64,000 nt of DNA, from contig NC_090178.1 in assembly GCF_024679245.1 (NCBI RefSeq), positions 29,845,742-29,909,741 on the forward strand. The letters are read 5' to 3'. The notes beneath the pieces are model-generated. The model was not told where the DNA came from and searched no databases. It saw only the letters and a program-made list of their open reading frames with translations. Source of the stretch: Pseudorasbora parva (taxonomy: Eukaryota > Chordata > Actinopteri > Cypriniformes > Gobionidae). A program made the translations under genes and the position numbers. Below, in pieces: positions 10,634 to 25,029 of this stretch; within the stretch, counting starts at the first letter, position 1; each line of letters starts with the position of its first letter.

Positions 10634-11323
10634 CATCACAGTGAAATAATAAAAAGTTAACTTTGAATTTGTCAAACAGAGGCTTGGCTATAGCTTTAGC
10701 TAACACCTGCACAAACACAGTTGTATGTAAAGTAATAGCCCAGTCGACCATCCTGCCACTAACCATAAATATGAATGAAAAACACTTATTCACGTAAAAA
10801 AATAATACAATATCGAATGCTTACCGAGTCAAGGAGATTTCCTGGGCCACAGACCGGAGTCTTGATGTCTTCGAAGCGAAGGGAGCAATGGCGGATTGAA
10901 AAACTCTAGCTGGCCGAGCAAGGAGTTCGTTGATGTGACGTCATGGGGTCACGTGACATTAAAAACTCTGGTTTGAGTTAAAAATGCTATTTAACTCAAA
11001 CTGTTGCTTTTAATTTTGTCTAGGGTGTTCGTTATTTGCTTTAAGGAAACCTGAACAAAACAGGTTTAAACCAGAAATCATGATTTTCACTTAGTCCAAT
11101 GTAAAAATGTACTTTAAATAAATGACACAGTAGTTTCACTTTTTTCAGTGTAGGTGCATGCCCACTGTGAGAGACATAATCTAATAAAAAAAAAATCCAG
11201 AAATCACAATTTATGATTTTTTTTAAACTATTTATTTGTATGATACAGCTGCAAATAGGTATTTGAGCACCTGTATAAAGACACCTGTCCACCCCATACA
11301 ATCAGTAAAAATCCAACTACTAA

Positions 11324-13214
<1,891 letters not shown>

Positions 13215-13707
13215 AATATGATATAGAGGGACCTTGAGTCAAACAGGCCCAGCAATTTTTGTTTCGACCTCTGTTAACCTTGTCTGAATGTTGTCCGAAA
13301 TGTATTGGCTGATGGAGGCCGTGTCCGTGATGACAATGGGGGAATGGCGGAGAAAAATGGCGTTTGGGGAGTAAAATGTGTGTTATTTTGGCAAGGTGGC
13401 CTGCTAAAATTCGCATTCCTGGGTCTATATATCACATAATTAAGGTCACTTCGACCTGCAGACATGAAAAACAACCCACGATCAAAACCGCAGACTTGGC
13501 AACACAGTGCAGTTGAGTTCTGTTTACATTTGACAACTAATGTTAAGTGTTGCTCCGTTGCTCTGATTGGTTGTTGGTCTATCCAATTGAGGTCTTTCCT
13601 TGTTCGGTTGAAACACGCCCTATAATTACAGTTCAATGGAGCAGTATCAGACTCATATTCTGACCAGAATTGAGTATGACAATGTTAGGCTAGTTTTGTG
13701 CAGACCA
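13215..13707. other. Unclassified segment
   Basis: It starts abruptly where Tc1 element B is lost. It has moderate GC and CpG, with weak ORFs on the minus strand that match no family I know. It may be a truncated repeat that replaced the Tc1 3' end. Nothing more can be supported. Confidence 0.4.
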
Positions 13708-13900
13708 CACTGTAAAAAACATTCAGGTCTCCAATTGAAAATTTTCTAGTAACTGATCACATCTACATTTTTCAGTTGGCCAAATTGAATTTCTTTGAAT
13801 GAAACTGCATCAATTCACAGAAATTAAATTTGGCCAACTGAATTTACATGTGATCAGTCACTAGAAAACTTTCAATTGGAGAATTTGTTTTTTGCAACTG
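13708..13900. mobile_element. Small CACTG-ended foldback
   Basis: CACTGTAAAAAAC at left; the right end reads GTTTTTTGCAACTG. In between, TCCAATTGAAAATTTTCTAG and CAGTTGGCCAAATTGAATTT are mirrored by complementary copies (AAATTTGGCCAACTG, CTAGAAAACTTTCAATTGGA). This makes almost the whole element a hairpin. Confidence 0.75.
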
Positions 13901-13910
13901 CCACAATTTT

Positions 13911-13942
<32 letters not shown>

Positions 13943-13958
13943 TCATGTGATCAACAAT

Positions 13959-14006
<48 letters not shown>
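13911..14006. repeat. (CTTT)n and (AAT)n microsatellites
   Basis: CTTT repeats at about 13911-13944 and AAT repeats at about 13961-14006, separated by a short unique stretch. The AAT run abuts the inverse retroelement tail. Confidence 0.95.
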
Positions 14007-14810
14007 GATTTTATTTATAATGCACTTTTCATTCCGAAGAATCTCAAAGTGCAACAAGGGGGGGGGGGGGGAATAACAACAAAAAATGAATAACAAGTAA
14101 AAATATAGAATACTACAAACAATCAACCAACACAGAAAACAGAACAGAAACAGAGCTGATGGTGAACAGAAACAGAGCTGATGGTGAACAGAAACAGAGC
14201 TGCTGGTGGACAGAAAACAGCTGATGGTGGAAGTCTCTGTTAGCTCCGCAGCACACTGTGGTCCACTCCATGTTTCAGATTTCTCCCAGCGGCAGTGTCC
14301 CGATGACATCGCCGAGGCACGACAGCTGAAGACCAGATGATGGGTCTTCTTCATGATGATTCAAACGATGGGGATCGCTGCAGCACCATGCAGGAGGAGG
14401 AACATTCCTCCGGGCACTTCTGTGGACACACCGGGGCCGGCGCAGATGTCGCTCCACGGTCGCAATGCAGGACGGAACAGCGGCGCAGCCGGCGCAGCCG
14501 AGAAGCAGAACATCCCAACATCATGCCGGACGCCGACGACAAGAGCCCGGATGACGCTAGCCCGGTGCAAACTTCAGCCACCATGCAGCTTAAGCCCAAG
14601 GGAGACCACCAGTGAGCACCCACGGCGAGAAACATCAAATGTCCTCCAAACCAGAAACCAACCGCAGCAATTCAAACGTAAACATTAGAGAAGCGGTTGA
14701 AAACGGCGAAACGACGAACAACGACTTCTCAGTGGCTGCCAGCAATCAGCAACAGTCCCAATTGTAGCTCTGACTGTTAGACTAGTCACAAACATAAGGA
14801 AATAAAATAA
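14007..14810 (-). mobile_element. Retroelement-like segment with 22-bp internal repeat
   Basis: Read on the minus strand, it ends in the same TATAAATAAAATCT / (ATT)n tail as the copy at 1985. The body (14230-14690) is much more GC- and CpG-rich than its surroundings. Three copies of a 22-bp unit containing ACAGAAACAGAGCTGATGGT lie at about 14139-14205. Overlapping short ORFs on both strands show no reverse-transcriptase or endonuclease motif. A poly-G run is at about 14058-14070. Probably a non-LTR retroposon, class unknown. Confidence 0.45.
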
Positions 14811-15910
14811 AATGTAAATCTAATAGTACATTAACATGATTTGTTGTGGGTGGAGAAGCGGCGAACAGACAACGCCAGCGTCCTCTCCCCCACGTTGCCT
14901 AGCAACATAAACATCATAAATTTCATCATAAACATCATAAACATAAATTTAGACCATAAACATCAGTACGAATTTTGTAAAAATATTTAATTACATTCAA
15001 ATTACGTTACGTTACGATCAATAATCTTATCAACCCCAGTCTTTTGAATATAAGTCTTTTAATATAACTTATACTCTATTTTTTACTATTTTGCTATATT
15101 TTGACCTTAATTTAAACAATGCAGTGAACGATCTTCACTCCTTCCACTATCTTATACTAAGCTATGACCACTCTGGTGCTCTCTTCCTGTTAGCATGTGC
15201 AATATGTTATTGTGAAGCCCATGTGGAACCATTTGGTGGCTCCTGGTTTAATTCTCCCCGTGTGGGCAGCATAATGCTCACCAAACTGCTCTGATACAGG
15301 TCCTGGAAGAGTAATGACTGTCAAAGTTGTATGTGAAGAACTGTTTCAAATATTTATGTTTTGATAATGTATTGTGTGTGTATCAGAGAAGTAGGTGTGT
15401 GGCAGATGTTTAGAGGTAATGATGATAAAATCCTCCAAATTCACTACTGTCGGCATTTTTATAACCCAGAATTTTACAGTCATGGTGTGTGTCATTATTG
15501 GAAAAGAGTTTAATTGACAGCAAATCCAGCAATATAAAATCACATCTGGCTGCTCCACTGTTTGAAGCCAAAATCAGAGGTGAAATTAAAAGATTCTGAA
15601 AACATCATGGACTCTTTATTTGTTCTGATTGCTCTATACCTGACAAATGAATGTTTTAATAAACATAATGTTTAGTAACTTATATTTTTGACACAACATA
15701 GCAAATGACTGTCATTGGAAACTGTTCCACAGAATTAACCATTGCATTGCACATTTGAATCGTTGTTTTTGACCAAAATTGTTGAATGCATAATTCAATG
15801 ATACACAAAAGCCCGTAGTCAAGTTGGTATTGTATAACCTACATTTTAGACAAAATATTGCAAGCTATTTTCTCTATTCTTAGTTAACAAACAAAAATAT
15901 TTTCACAGTA
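14811..15910. other. Intergenic DNA, nothing recognised
   Basis: Mixed composition. Short ORFs (about 15091-15294 plus, 15346-15558 minus) have no recognisable domain and no splice context. No clear repeat. Confidence 0.5.
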
Positions 15911-16300
15911 TTATGGAATACCCCAAGGGTCTGTTCTTGGCCCTCTGCTATTTTCATGCTATATGTACAGTACATGCTGCCTTTTGGTAATATTATTAGA
16001 AAACATGGAAGTTTCCACTGTTATGTCAATACTCAGTTATACATTTCATCATGGCCCGAGGTAACTAGTACACATTATAATCACTACTTGCAATATTGTT
16101 TGAATGAGATCATTGTTTCTGCCTAAATTACTACTTTGTATGATATTAGCTTACATCATGATTTGTATGATGTTACGTTGGCAATTTTTTGACATGTTAC
16201 TTTGACACAAATATAAATTATAATGTAGAAACATGCAGTTTACTGTAAAGCTGCTTTGAAAAGATATGTATTGTGAAAAGCTCTATAATGTAAATTGAAT
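15911..16300 (+). pseudogene. L2-type LINE relic: reverse transcriptase piece and 3' end
   Basis: From about 15911 the plus strand reads YGIPQGSVLGPLLFSCYMYS, the conserved RT motif of L2/CR1/Rex LINEs. It is followed by NIIRKHGSFHCYVNTQLY, where the YADD catalytic box has decayed. Further on, TGTAAAGCTGCTTTGAAAAG and TGTGAAAAGCTCTATAATGT (16236-16290) match the usual L2 3' end. The copy is internally deleted and dead. Confidence 0.75.
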
Positions 16301-16567
16301 TATTAATCATTGTGTGTCTCAGGGCAAGTAATGTTGTTTAACTCCTAAATTAATCATTATTTAAATAATTGTTTGAGTGAATTATTCACTGACTTATAAT
16401 ACACAAAAGACAGTCACTTGTCACCAACCATCGCCATTGCGTCTTTTAACCACCACGCATATTAGCATAAATCAGTATTTGAACAATAGCAGTTTGCAGC
16501 ACACTTTTAGAGTTTGTGTAAAATCATCCACCTTCTGCTCCACCTGTATAGATCTGTTATGTCTAAT

Positions 16568-16569
<2 letters not shown>

Positions 16570-16616
<47 letters not shown>
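16570..16616. repeat. (TA)n microsatellite at the Tc1 C insertion
   Basis: About 46 bases of TA flank the left end of Tc1 element C. A shorter TA run (18246-18264) lies at its right end, consistent with insertion into one TA tract. Confidence 0.95.
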
Positions 16617-16619
<3 letters not shown>

Positions 16620-18245
16620 TCTTGTTCAAAATAATAGCAGTACAATGTGACTAACCAGAATAATCAAGGTTTTTAGTATATTTTTTATTGCTACGTGGCA
16701 AACAAGTTACCAGTAGGTTCAGTAGATTGTCAGAAAACAAACAAGACCCAGCATTCATGATATCCACGCTCTTAAGGCTGTGCAATTGGGCAATTAGTTG
16801 AAAGGGGTGTGTTCAAAAAAATAGCAGTGTCTACCTTTGACTGTACAAACTCAAAACTATTTTGTACAAACATTTTTTTTCTGGGATTTAGCAATCCTGT
16901 GAATCACTAAAGTAATATTTAGTTGTATGACCACAGTTTTTTAAAACTGCTTGACATCTGTGTGGCATGGAGTCAACCAACTTGTGGCACCTCTCAGCTG
17001 TTATTCCACTCCATGATTCTTTAACAACATTCCACAATTCATTCACATTTCTTGGTTTTGCTTCAGAAACAGCATTTTTGATATCACCCCACAAGTTCTC
17101 AATTGGATTAAGGTCTGGAGATTAGGCTGGCCACTCCATAACATTAATTTTGTTGGTTTGGAACCAAGACTTTGCCCGTTTACTAGTGTGTTTTGGGTCA
17201 TTGTCTTGTTGAAACAACCATGTCAAGGGCATGTCCTCTTCAGCATAGGGCAACATGACCTCTTCAAGTATTTTAACATATGCAAACTGATCCATGATCC
17301 CTGGTATGCGATAAATAGGCCCAACACCATAGTAGGAGAAACATGCCCATATCATGATGCTTGCACCTCCATGCTTCACTGTCTTCACTGTGTACTGTGG
17401 CTTGAATTCAGAGTTTGGGGGTCGTCTCACAAACTGCCTGTGGCCCTTGGACCCAAAAATAACAATTTTACTCTCATCAGTCCACAAAATGTTCCTCCAT
17501 TTCTCTTTAGGCCAGTTGATGTGTTCTTTGGCAAATTGTAACCTCTTCTGCACATGCCTTTTTTTTAACAGAGGGACTTTGCGGGGGATTCTTGAAAATA
17601 GATTAGCTTCACACAGACGTCTTCTAACTGTCACAGTACTTACAGGTAACTCCAGACTGTCTTTGATCATCCTGGAGGTGATCATTGGCTGAGCCTTTGC
17701 CATTCTGGTTATTCTTCTATCCATTTTGATGGTTGTCTTCCGTTTTCTTCAACGTCTCTCTGGTTTTTGCTCTCCATTTTAAGGCATTGGAGATCATTTT
17801 AGCTGAACAGCCTATCATTTTTTGCACCTCTTTATAGGTTTTCCCCTCTCTAATCAACTTTTTAATCAAAGTACGCTGTTCTTCTGAACAATGTCTTGAA
17901 CGACCCATTTTCCTCAGCTTTCAAATGCATGTTCAACAAGTGTTGGCTTCATCCTTAAATAGGGGCCACCTGATTCACACCTGTTTCTTCACAAAATTGA
18001 TGACCTCAGTGATTGAATGCCACACTGCTATTTTTTTGAACACACCCCTTTCAACTAATTCAACTAATTGCTCAATTGCACAGCCTTAAGAGCGTGCATA
18101 TCATGAATGCTGGGTCTCATTTGTTTTCTGACAATCTACTGAACCTACTGGTAAATTGTTTGCCACGTAGCAATAAAGAAATATACGAAAAACCTTGATT
18201 ATTCTGGTTAGTCACATTGTACTGCTATTATTTTGAACAAGACTG
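16617..18245 (-). mobile_element. Tc1/mariner element C, full length with ~215-bp arms
   Basis: Both ends start CAGTCTTGTTCAAAATAATA. The inverted arms continue for roughly 215 bases with only a few differences and one small duplication (AATTAGTTG) in the right arm. Each arm ends with an inner ATAGCAGTGT copy of the outer motif, so this is an IR/DR-type Tc1 like Sleeping Beauty relatives. It is flanked by TA. The high arm similarity suggests a fairly recent insertion. Confidence 0.95.
16888..17908 (-). pseudogene. Tc1 transposase (DD34E), near-intact with a frameshift and a stop
   Basis: It starts at 17908 with MGRSRHCSEEQRTLIKKLIR, a helix-turn-helix with KTYKEVQKMIGCS. A frame change near 17720 leads into [14 protein letters not shown]. 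The catalytic core reads ILWTDESK (first D), then [17 protein letters not shown] (second D). WPA is followed by TAA where the family has Gln, then [13 protein letters not shown] (E). Spacing is D-34-E. The end, CHKLVDSMPHRCQAVLKNCG, is at about 16940-16990. Only two obvious lesions interrupt it. Inactive as read, but unusually well preserved. Confidence 0.93.
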
Positions 18246-19606
18246 TATATATATATATATATATTATTTTTTCCAGCAGCAGTATGTCTTACATACTCAC
18301 AGCAGCACATTGGCAGTAGAAAGTTCATGTACTTGCTTTGCAGCAGCAGCAGCAGCAATATTCTAGAACAACAGCAATAATCAACAGCAGCTGCATAGCA
18401 GATCTATTCCGCCAAGAATAAATTAATTAACATTGTCATATCCATTAACTTGCTATAAATCTTCAGAGAGTTATCATGATACATATCATAATATTAAATG
18501 ATTTTGCAAGATGACTAAAGTGCCACACTCTTGCTCTCATTGTCACTGTGTGCTCACAGATTTATTGCCACTCTGTTAATCTCTCTGTTCGGAACAGACC
18601 CAGAAAGGCATGTGTTCGTGTAAACAGTGTAATTTCATTCTACTAATGGATGTTGGCAGTCTCTATTCTGGCACTAGTTAAATGTGCAGTTCCAGAAAGA
18701 AGAAAAAAAGATGAATCCCCTCATGCTCTTTTTGTCTGTAATCATTAGGTACGAAACCTAAAAATGTAATTGTCAAAATAATATTATTTGTTTGCACTGC
18801 ATTATCTGGCACAGCAAAACAGTAACAGTGTTTTTCCACATTGGTCATTTGCAAAGCACACAGTTTAACCCCCCCCCCAACACAGCTGCGCCTGTCTGGA
18901 CTGGTTCCATTATGAGTCAATATGAAGTTTTTTAGACATTTAAAGTCAATATTAGAATTACAAGCATTGCCTAGCTGAACAAGTATAGCTCTACATGTCA
19001 TATGAGTCTGTGATGGACTCTGGCGATTAAAAAAAGTTAATTCTCCACCACCTCTCTCACGTTCCTCCACCAGAGGGAGATGCACACAAGCGTTGCTATT
19101 GAGGAGAAAGTGTGTGAAATATGAGTATATCTTTATTGAAACTGTCTGGGGTACATTCCCATACAGAGAATCCCTTCGGTTTACTAAGAACAAACATGGG
19201 GCAATTATTGTTAATTTGTGTGAGTGTTTATGTGTGTGTGTATGACTGGAGAGTCTGCATGAGACCCGAACCTGGCAAACAATATTGGCATGGCAGCATC
19301 TGCTTTAATGGCATCCTTCCACTTTACAACATTGTGGGAGCCTTTTCTTCAAGACGCTTTTGTTTCAGTTAAATTCTCCCTCCATAACTGACCGCCTGTA
19401 GGTCACTGAGTTCAGTAGCTCCTAAAATACATCCCCAGAGCTTCTGTATTCACTATCCAAATGCCAAATGAGGCATTTGTTCAATTTGTTTTAAAATACA
19501 GCTGCAAACGATAAGCAGTTTTATAATTGATAGCGCATCTCTGGCAACAGCCTGGTACATTCGAAAATTGATTTTTTTTTCTTTCTCAAAACGCTCTCTG
19601 TCCATA
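18246..19606. other. Intergenic DNA with short CAG-rich patch
   Basis: Contains imperfect CAG repeats (about 18275-18395) and a poly-C run at 18870. The long minus-strand ORF around 18678-19193 has no recognisable domain and is treated as chance. No other structure seen. Confidence 0.5.
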
Positions 19607-19782
19607 CACTTCAAAAAAATGCTCGGTTATAAAACAACCCAAGTTGGGTTGAAAATGGACAAACACAGAAATTGGGTTGTGTGAACCCAGTGAATGGACC
19701 CTTTCAAACAACCCAATTTCTGGGTTGGTCCATTTTTAACCCAAGGTGGGTTGTTTTTAACCCAACATTTTTTTTTAGAGTG
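19607..19782. mobile_element. CACTT/CACTC-ended MITE (copy 1), TA duplication
   Basis: Starts CACTTCAAAAAAATG and ends TTTTTTTTAGAGTG, flanked by TA on both sides. The arms contain CAACCCAAGTTGGGTTG and CAACCCAATTTCTGGGTTG. It is a sister of the copy at 19886-20054. Confidence 0.8.
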
Positions 19783-19885
19783 TAGTGTTTTCAAGCATTT
19801 TCCAAAAATTGCTCGTCCACACTGAAATTTAAGAAAACATTGAAATCGTGCCCTGCTAAAAGCTGGTTTAAGCTGAAAGTAGCTG

Positions 19886-20054
19886 CACTCTAAAAAATTA
19901 TGGGTTAAAAAAAACAAAAACAAGTTGGGTTGAAAATGGACAAACCCAGAAATTGGGTTGTTTGAATGGGTCCATTTACTAGGGTTCAAACAACCCAATT
20001 TCTGGGTTTGTCCATTTCCAACCCAACTTGGCAACCTAGCATTTTTTTAGAGTG
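19886..20054. mobile_element. CACTC-ended MITE (copy 2), inserted in another MITE
   Basis: Starts CACTCTAAAAAATTA and ends ATTTTTTTAGAGTG, with a TG duplication (19884-19885, 20055-20056). It splits a sequence rich in AGCTGGTTTAAGCTG / CCAGCTGGTG motifs that flanks it on both sides (about 19850-19885 and 20057-20130). The host is thus itself a palindromic CAGCTGG-type repeat. Confidence 0.8.
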
Positions 20055-20056
20055 TG

Positions 20057-20899
20057 GTCTCCCAGCCTGGCCAGCTGGTGTTCAGCTGGCTTAAGCTGGT
20101 TGGTCAGCCTGTCTTCCAGCCTGACCAGCTGAAGATCTGAAATGATTTTGAGAGACCAGACATAATAAAGTTTAGCCTGACTTCGTCATATTCAGATTCA
20201 GAATATGAGTCTGACAAATGTCAGTTTTCCCCGAAGCAAACAGCATGGCCCTCACTGAGAGCTGTGATTCGGTGCCTAATGAGTGGACAGGTTGACTCAG
20301 GGTTCTGAGGAGTGTAAAGCATGATTGTTCGAGTGCATTTAAGTGTGCATGGAGTGAGATCACACACAGCATGAGTAGTTGGCACAGCGCTATAAGCCCT
20401 GCACATCTGTAAGACACCACTCTTTGGAGATTTTCAGCTGCAAGGAAAACAACCAGACTCATACACACACACACACACACCTGCTTTGCTATTACCTCAC
20501 CACCTCTGCAAGGGTTGGAGGTCACACCTGTGGGTGAACCGTGCAGGGAGTGGCTTTCAGTGGAAAGTCTCTGTTAAATCAGTGCTCTCGGCTTAAATCA
20601 GAAGTGTAAAGAGAACCTGAAAACCATTCTTGAGTAATAGTATGGATACCTTACAGCGAAAATTACTCCATTACGAGTTATAGTCTCATTTCGATACAAT
20701 TTCAGTAAAAGTCTTTACTCATACTGAATCAAAATTGAACTCAAAATTACAATTAATCACAAACACTGAATTCTCGTTATGTTCAAGTGCTCAAAAAGGG
20801 TATACGTAAACCAATATCCTTCAAAAAGTTATAGAGAAATAAAATAATGTTGAAATCATGTGCTTTGGTGATCTGAACTGCTGATTTGATACATTGATT
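20057..20899. other. Remainder of CAGCTGG repeat, then intergenic DNA
   Basis: The first ~75 bases belong to the host MITE. After that there is a short CA run (20463-20480) and no recognised gene. Minus-strand ORFs at 20172-20525 lack domains. Confidence 0.5.
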
Positions 20900-21185
20900 C
20901 ATAACGGTTCCAAGCTTCAGGAAGCAGTGTTTTGAAATTGGCCATCACTATATAAGTTATTTAGGGGTTTTTTGCACACAAAAACTATTCTCATCGCTTC
21001 ATAAAATTATTGTAGAACCACTGTCGCGAAGTATGGGCTTTTAACGACGTCTTCAGTGCCTTTTATGGGTCATGAGAGAAGAAATGTCATTGTGGTCATT
21101 GAAGGCCTTTCTGAGCCATCGGATTTCAACAAAAATCTCTTCATTTGTGTACCGAAGATGATCGGAGGTCTTACGGATGCCAGAT
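20900..21185. mobile_element. Truncated foldback MITE copy
   Basis: Contains ATTCTCATCGCTTCATAAAA, an 'AACGACGTCTTCAGTGCCTT' stretch and ACCGAAGATGATCGGAGGTC. This is the interior typical of the abundant cyprinid foldback whose termini appear at 6262-6869. Ends are missing, so limits are approximate. Identification is from recalled family sequence. Confidence 0.5.
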
Positions 21186-21466
21186 CTCCTAAGAAAATAT
21201 AGCTGTTTTACAGTGTGGCGAATTGGTGGTGAATTTGTAATATTTGATTCATAATAATAATTCGGAAAGAAGTTAAATAATTTCAGTGTTGCAACATTAT
21301 AAACACACTGCAGTTTGGTCTTCAGCGGCTTTTGGCTGTCAAAGTTTTAATCCTTCATCAGTTGGAAAAATCCTTCCAAAAGTTAGTCCAATGGTATTGT
21401 TTATCTTTTTTATCAGGTGTCATTATTGTTATAACAGACATATGGACATTCTTTCAGAATTAGGAC

Positions 21467-21621
21467 GATTATTAAAACTTTATTGTTAAGTATCATTAGA
21501 TATCAACCTCAGTGTGAAGTGATTATTAAAACTTTATTGTTAAGTATCATTAGATATCAACCTCAGTGTGAAGTGATTATTAAAACTTTATTGTTAAGTA
21601 AATAACATCCTCAGTGTGAAC
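21467..21621. repeat. 54-bp tandem repeat, nearly three copies
   Basis: Units start at 21467, 21521 and 21575 with GATTATTAAAACTTTATTGT and contain CCTCAGTGTGAA. The first two are essentially identical; the third has an internal deletion. Confidence 0.93.
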
Positions 21622-22842
21622 TGCTCCTTCCAGCCCTTTAACCATAATATTTCCATTTTTTTATTTGAGTATGTAAAATTGATTGAGAGAATCGTCAGAT
21701 CCAGATGATACCAGGTTTGTTGTTTATACATTAACTGGATTGCAAATCAAATTATAATCCAGAAGTAGCCTAACGTGGATTTTTACACCTAAAAATTAAT
21801 TGGTTTTGCCATTTAAGTCTATCTTGTACTTTTATTGTCATCAGGAGGTTATAACAATCATGTAGTGATTTCAGCCATCTACCTACGGTTACAAGCATCT
21901 GTCCTCTCTACTGTTATACTTACTGTTGTAAACTGTTGAAAAGATGTGTTGCAACACCATGAGCTGTTGGTGATTTTCCTAGAACTGTTTTTTTTAACAA
22001 ATCCTTTTTATGCCAATTTAATGGACTATCTGAAGGTAATTATTCAAACATTTCATTTGACGCACAATGTTTAAAAAATACACATCTGTTTATACATTTG
22101 TGAAGTGTCCTAGTTTTCCACTTTATGCTTAAAATTAAAGGCTGCGGTGCATGTCCCATTGTAGTGGCCATTGGGTTTGTAAAGGTTGTATACAAAAGCC
22201 CTGTGTTTACCGCTGGATGTCAATGTTAGATGAATAACTTCCTGTGTGTGTCTGCATTTAAACCACCCAGATCGAGTCCATGCAACTTCACCAACGGCAC
22301 ATCTCTTCAGACTGTGAGAGAGATTGTACGAGACTTGTATTGGGTGTATACAGTGACCCACTAACTCACCAGTTCTGATGGAACTCAATGGAAAGTGTGT
22401 CAGAAGAGTTTCACAGTCTGGCTCCCAGAGCTGCTGTGATATTGAGACTGAAATAAGGTGGCCAAGTGGAGCTGTTTGGATTAAACCGCTCTCTAATGTT
22501 TCTCTTTCTCTGTCTCTCACACCCTCTTTCCTCTCTCTCTCTCTCTTTCTCTCTTGCTTTTTCTCGTGTTTCATTTCATTAATCATGCTGAAATGCTTCA
22601 GTCTGGACAAGTGCTGGATTTTGATGCTATATGACTTTATATGTTCCATCTCCATTTTGTGTTTTTGTGATTTTAGCCTTCTGGCAATGTAAGCTATAAG
22701 ATATATGTATGTGTAATACAAAACAAACGAGTAAAGAGGATGATCTGGTAGCATTGATTCAGCAGGATAGCAATGAACTAAGTTATCCTTTATAACCCCT
22801 CAAATGAAATCAGTTTATCTTCCCTTCCGAGGCACAATTCAG
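21622..22842. other. Intergenic DNA
   Basis: No supported gene. The 214-residue minus-strand frame (22110-22754) crosses a CTCTCT run and has no domain. A CT-rich patch lies at about 22503-22560. Confidence 0.5.
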
Positions 22843-22880
22843 TTTTCAGTTCAATTTATTTGTATAGCGCCTTTTACAAG
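22843..22880 (-). repeat. L2-type LINE 3' tail fragment
   Basis: TTCAATTTATTTGTATAGCG followed by CCTTTTACAA is the inverse of the usual fish L2 3' end (GCGCTATACAAATAAATTGAA). Very short fragment. Confidence 0.55.
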
Positions 22881-23389
22881 CATTGTTCCAAAAGTTAAAT
22901 ATGGGGGAAAGAAATTCTGTCTCCTCTATATTAAACTCCCTGGGATGTGTAAGTACTGTATATGAAAGATGCTGGGAAAGAGGTTGTTACAAATTTCAAG
23001 AACATTGACAGATAATTCAACATGCTTTCAAAAAATTGGCAAACTATATTTGGCTAAAACTATTATCTTTTTTCCACAGTAAGATATGCTTAAAACAAAT
23101 GTTGTAATGTTTTACTGGAGAATTAAAACTATTTACTTTGACAATGACAAACCAAAAACAAAACTTTGAAAATTAAGTTGCATGAGGGTCATCCTTATTT
23201 CCCTTGAAACTAATGTTTGGTGATTATGGATCCCTGGCTGTCAAGTTCAGTAGCAATTTTGGTTTACCAAATAACATTAAATTAAAATATTGTAATGTGG
23301 GTGTATTTACAGAGACAATCTCATATATATAGGCTAACTTGTGGGGTGTATCCAGTCTGCTGAGGTCAGTATACTGGTTCTGATAAAAA

Positions 23390-23985
23390 GGTTTTAGAAT
23401 ACACAGTGCATTGCAGTTTGTAACGTATGGGGCTGCACGGCCTCAGACCAGTCAAGGTGCGTCACTTACTTGGGGAACACATGGCACCAGGATGCACAAT
23501 GTGAAGAAGTCAAGCCGACAGAGGCAGTGTGATGCTTTGGGCAATGTTCTGCTGGGAAACCTCGGGTCCTGCCATCCATGTGGATGTTACTTTGACACGT
23601 ACCACCTACCTTGTTGCAGACCATGTACACCCTTTCATGGAAACGGTATTCCCTGGTGACTGTGGCCTCTTTCAGCAGGATAATGTTCCCTTCCACAAAG
23701 CAAAAATGGTTCAGGAATGATTTAAGGAGCACAACAAAAAGTTTGAGGTTGTTGACTTAGCCTCCAAATTCCCCAGATCTCAATCCAATTGAGGGACATC
23801 CATGGAGGCCCCCATCTCGCAACTTGCATGACTTAAAGGATCTGCTGCTAACATTTAAATACCAGACACCACAGCACACTTTCAGGGGTCTAGTGGAGTC
23901 CATGCCCTGAGGGCTGTTATGCTTGATGGCCTTGGTAAATATATCCTCCCTGAAGACTGATTTCAGAAGAGCATATTTCGTGATT
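23390..23985 (+). pseudogene. Tc1/mariner transposase fragment D
   Basis: Plus strand reads LFQQDNVPFHKAKMVQE, the second-Asp region of a Tc1 DDE domain. Frameshifted pieces follow that match a [12 protein letters not shown] region (CCCCAGATCTCAATCCAATT) and VESMP near 23895. Upstream sequence (ATGCTTTGGGCAATGTTC) fits the IMLWA motif region. No TIRs were found, so it is a decayed internal fragment with several stops. Confidence 0.7.

Positions 23986-25029
<1,044 letters not shown>

Larger units (their letters stand above)
5482..11150. mobile_element. 5.67-kb CACTG-ended DNA transposon with TA duplication
   Basis: It starts CACTGAAAAAAAT and ends TTTTTTCAGTG, flanked by a TA duplication (5480-5481 and 11151-11152), and splits a recognisable Tc1 sequence. 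The left ~650 bases are AT-rich with degenerate repeats of the form ACAACTTAAATTT / GAAACTTAA, like subterminal transposase-binding repeats. The interior holds a foldback MITE, a spliced gene remnant and an inner inverted-repeat element. CACTG ends suggest a CACTA/EnSpm-like element, but the 2-bp TA duplication is not decisive. No transposase core was recognised. Confidence 0.75.

Noticed and set aside
18678..19193. 171-residue minus-strand ORF
   Set aside because: No recognisable motif. Includes poly-Phe and poly-Gly artefacts from homopolymers.
22110..22754. 214-residue minus-strand ORF
   Set aside because: Crosses a CT-rich patch (KKQERKRERERKEG), with no domain and no splice or promoter support.
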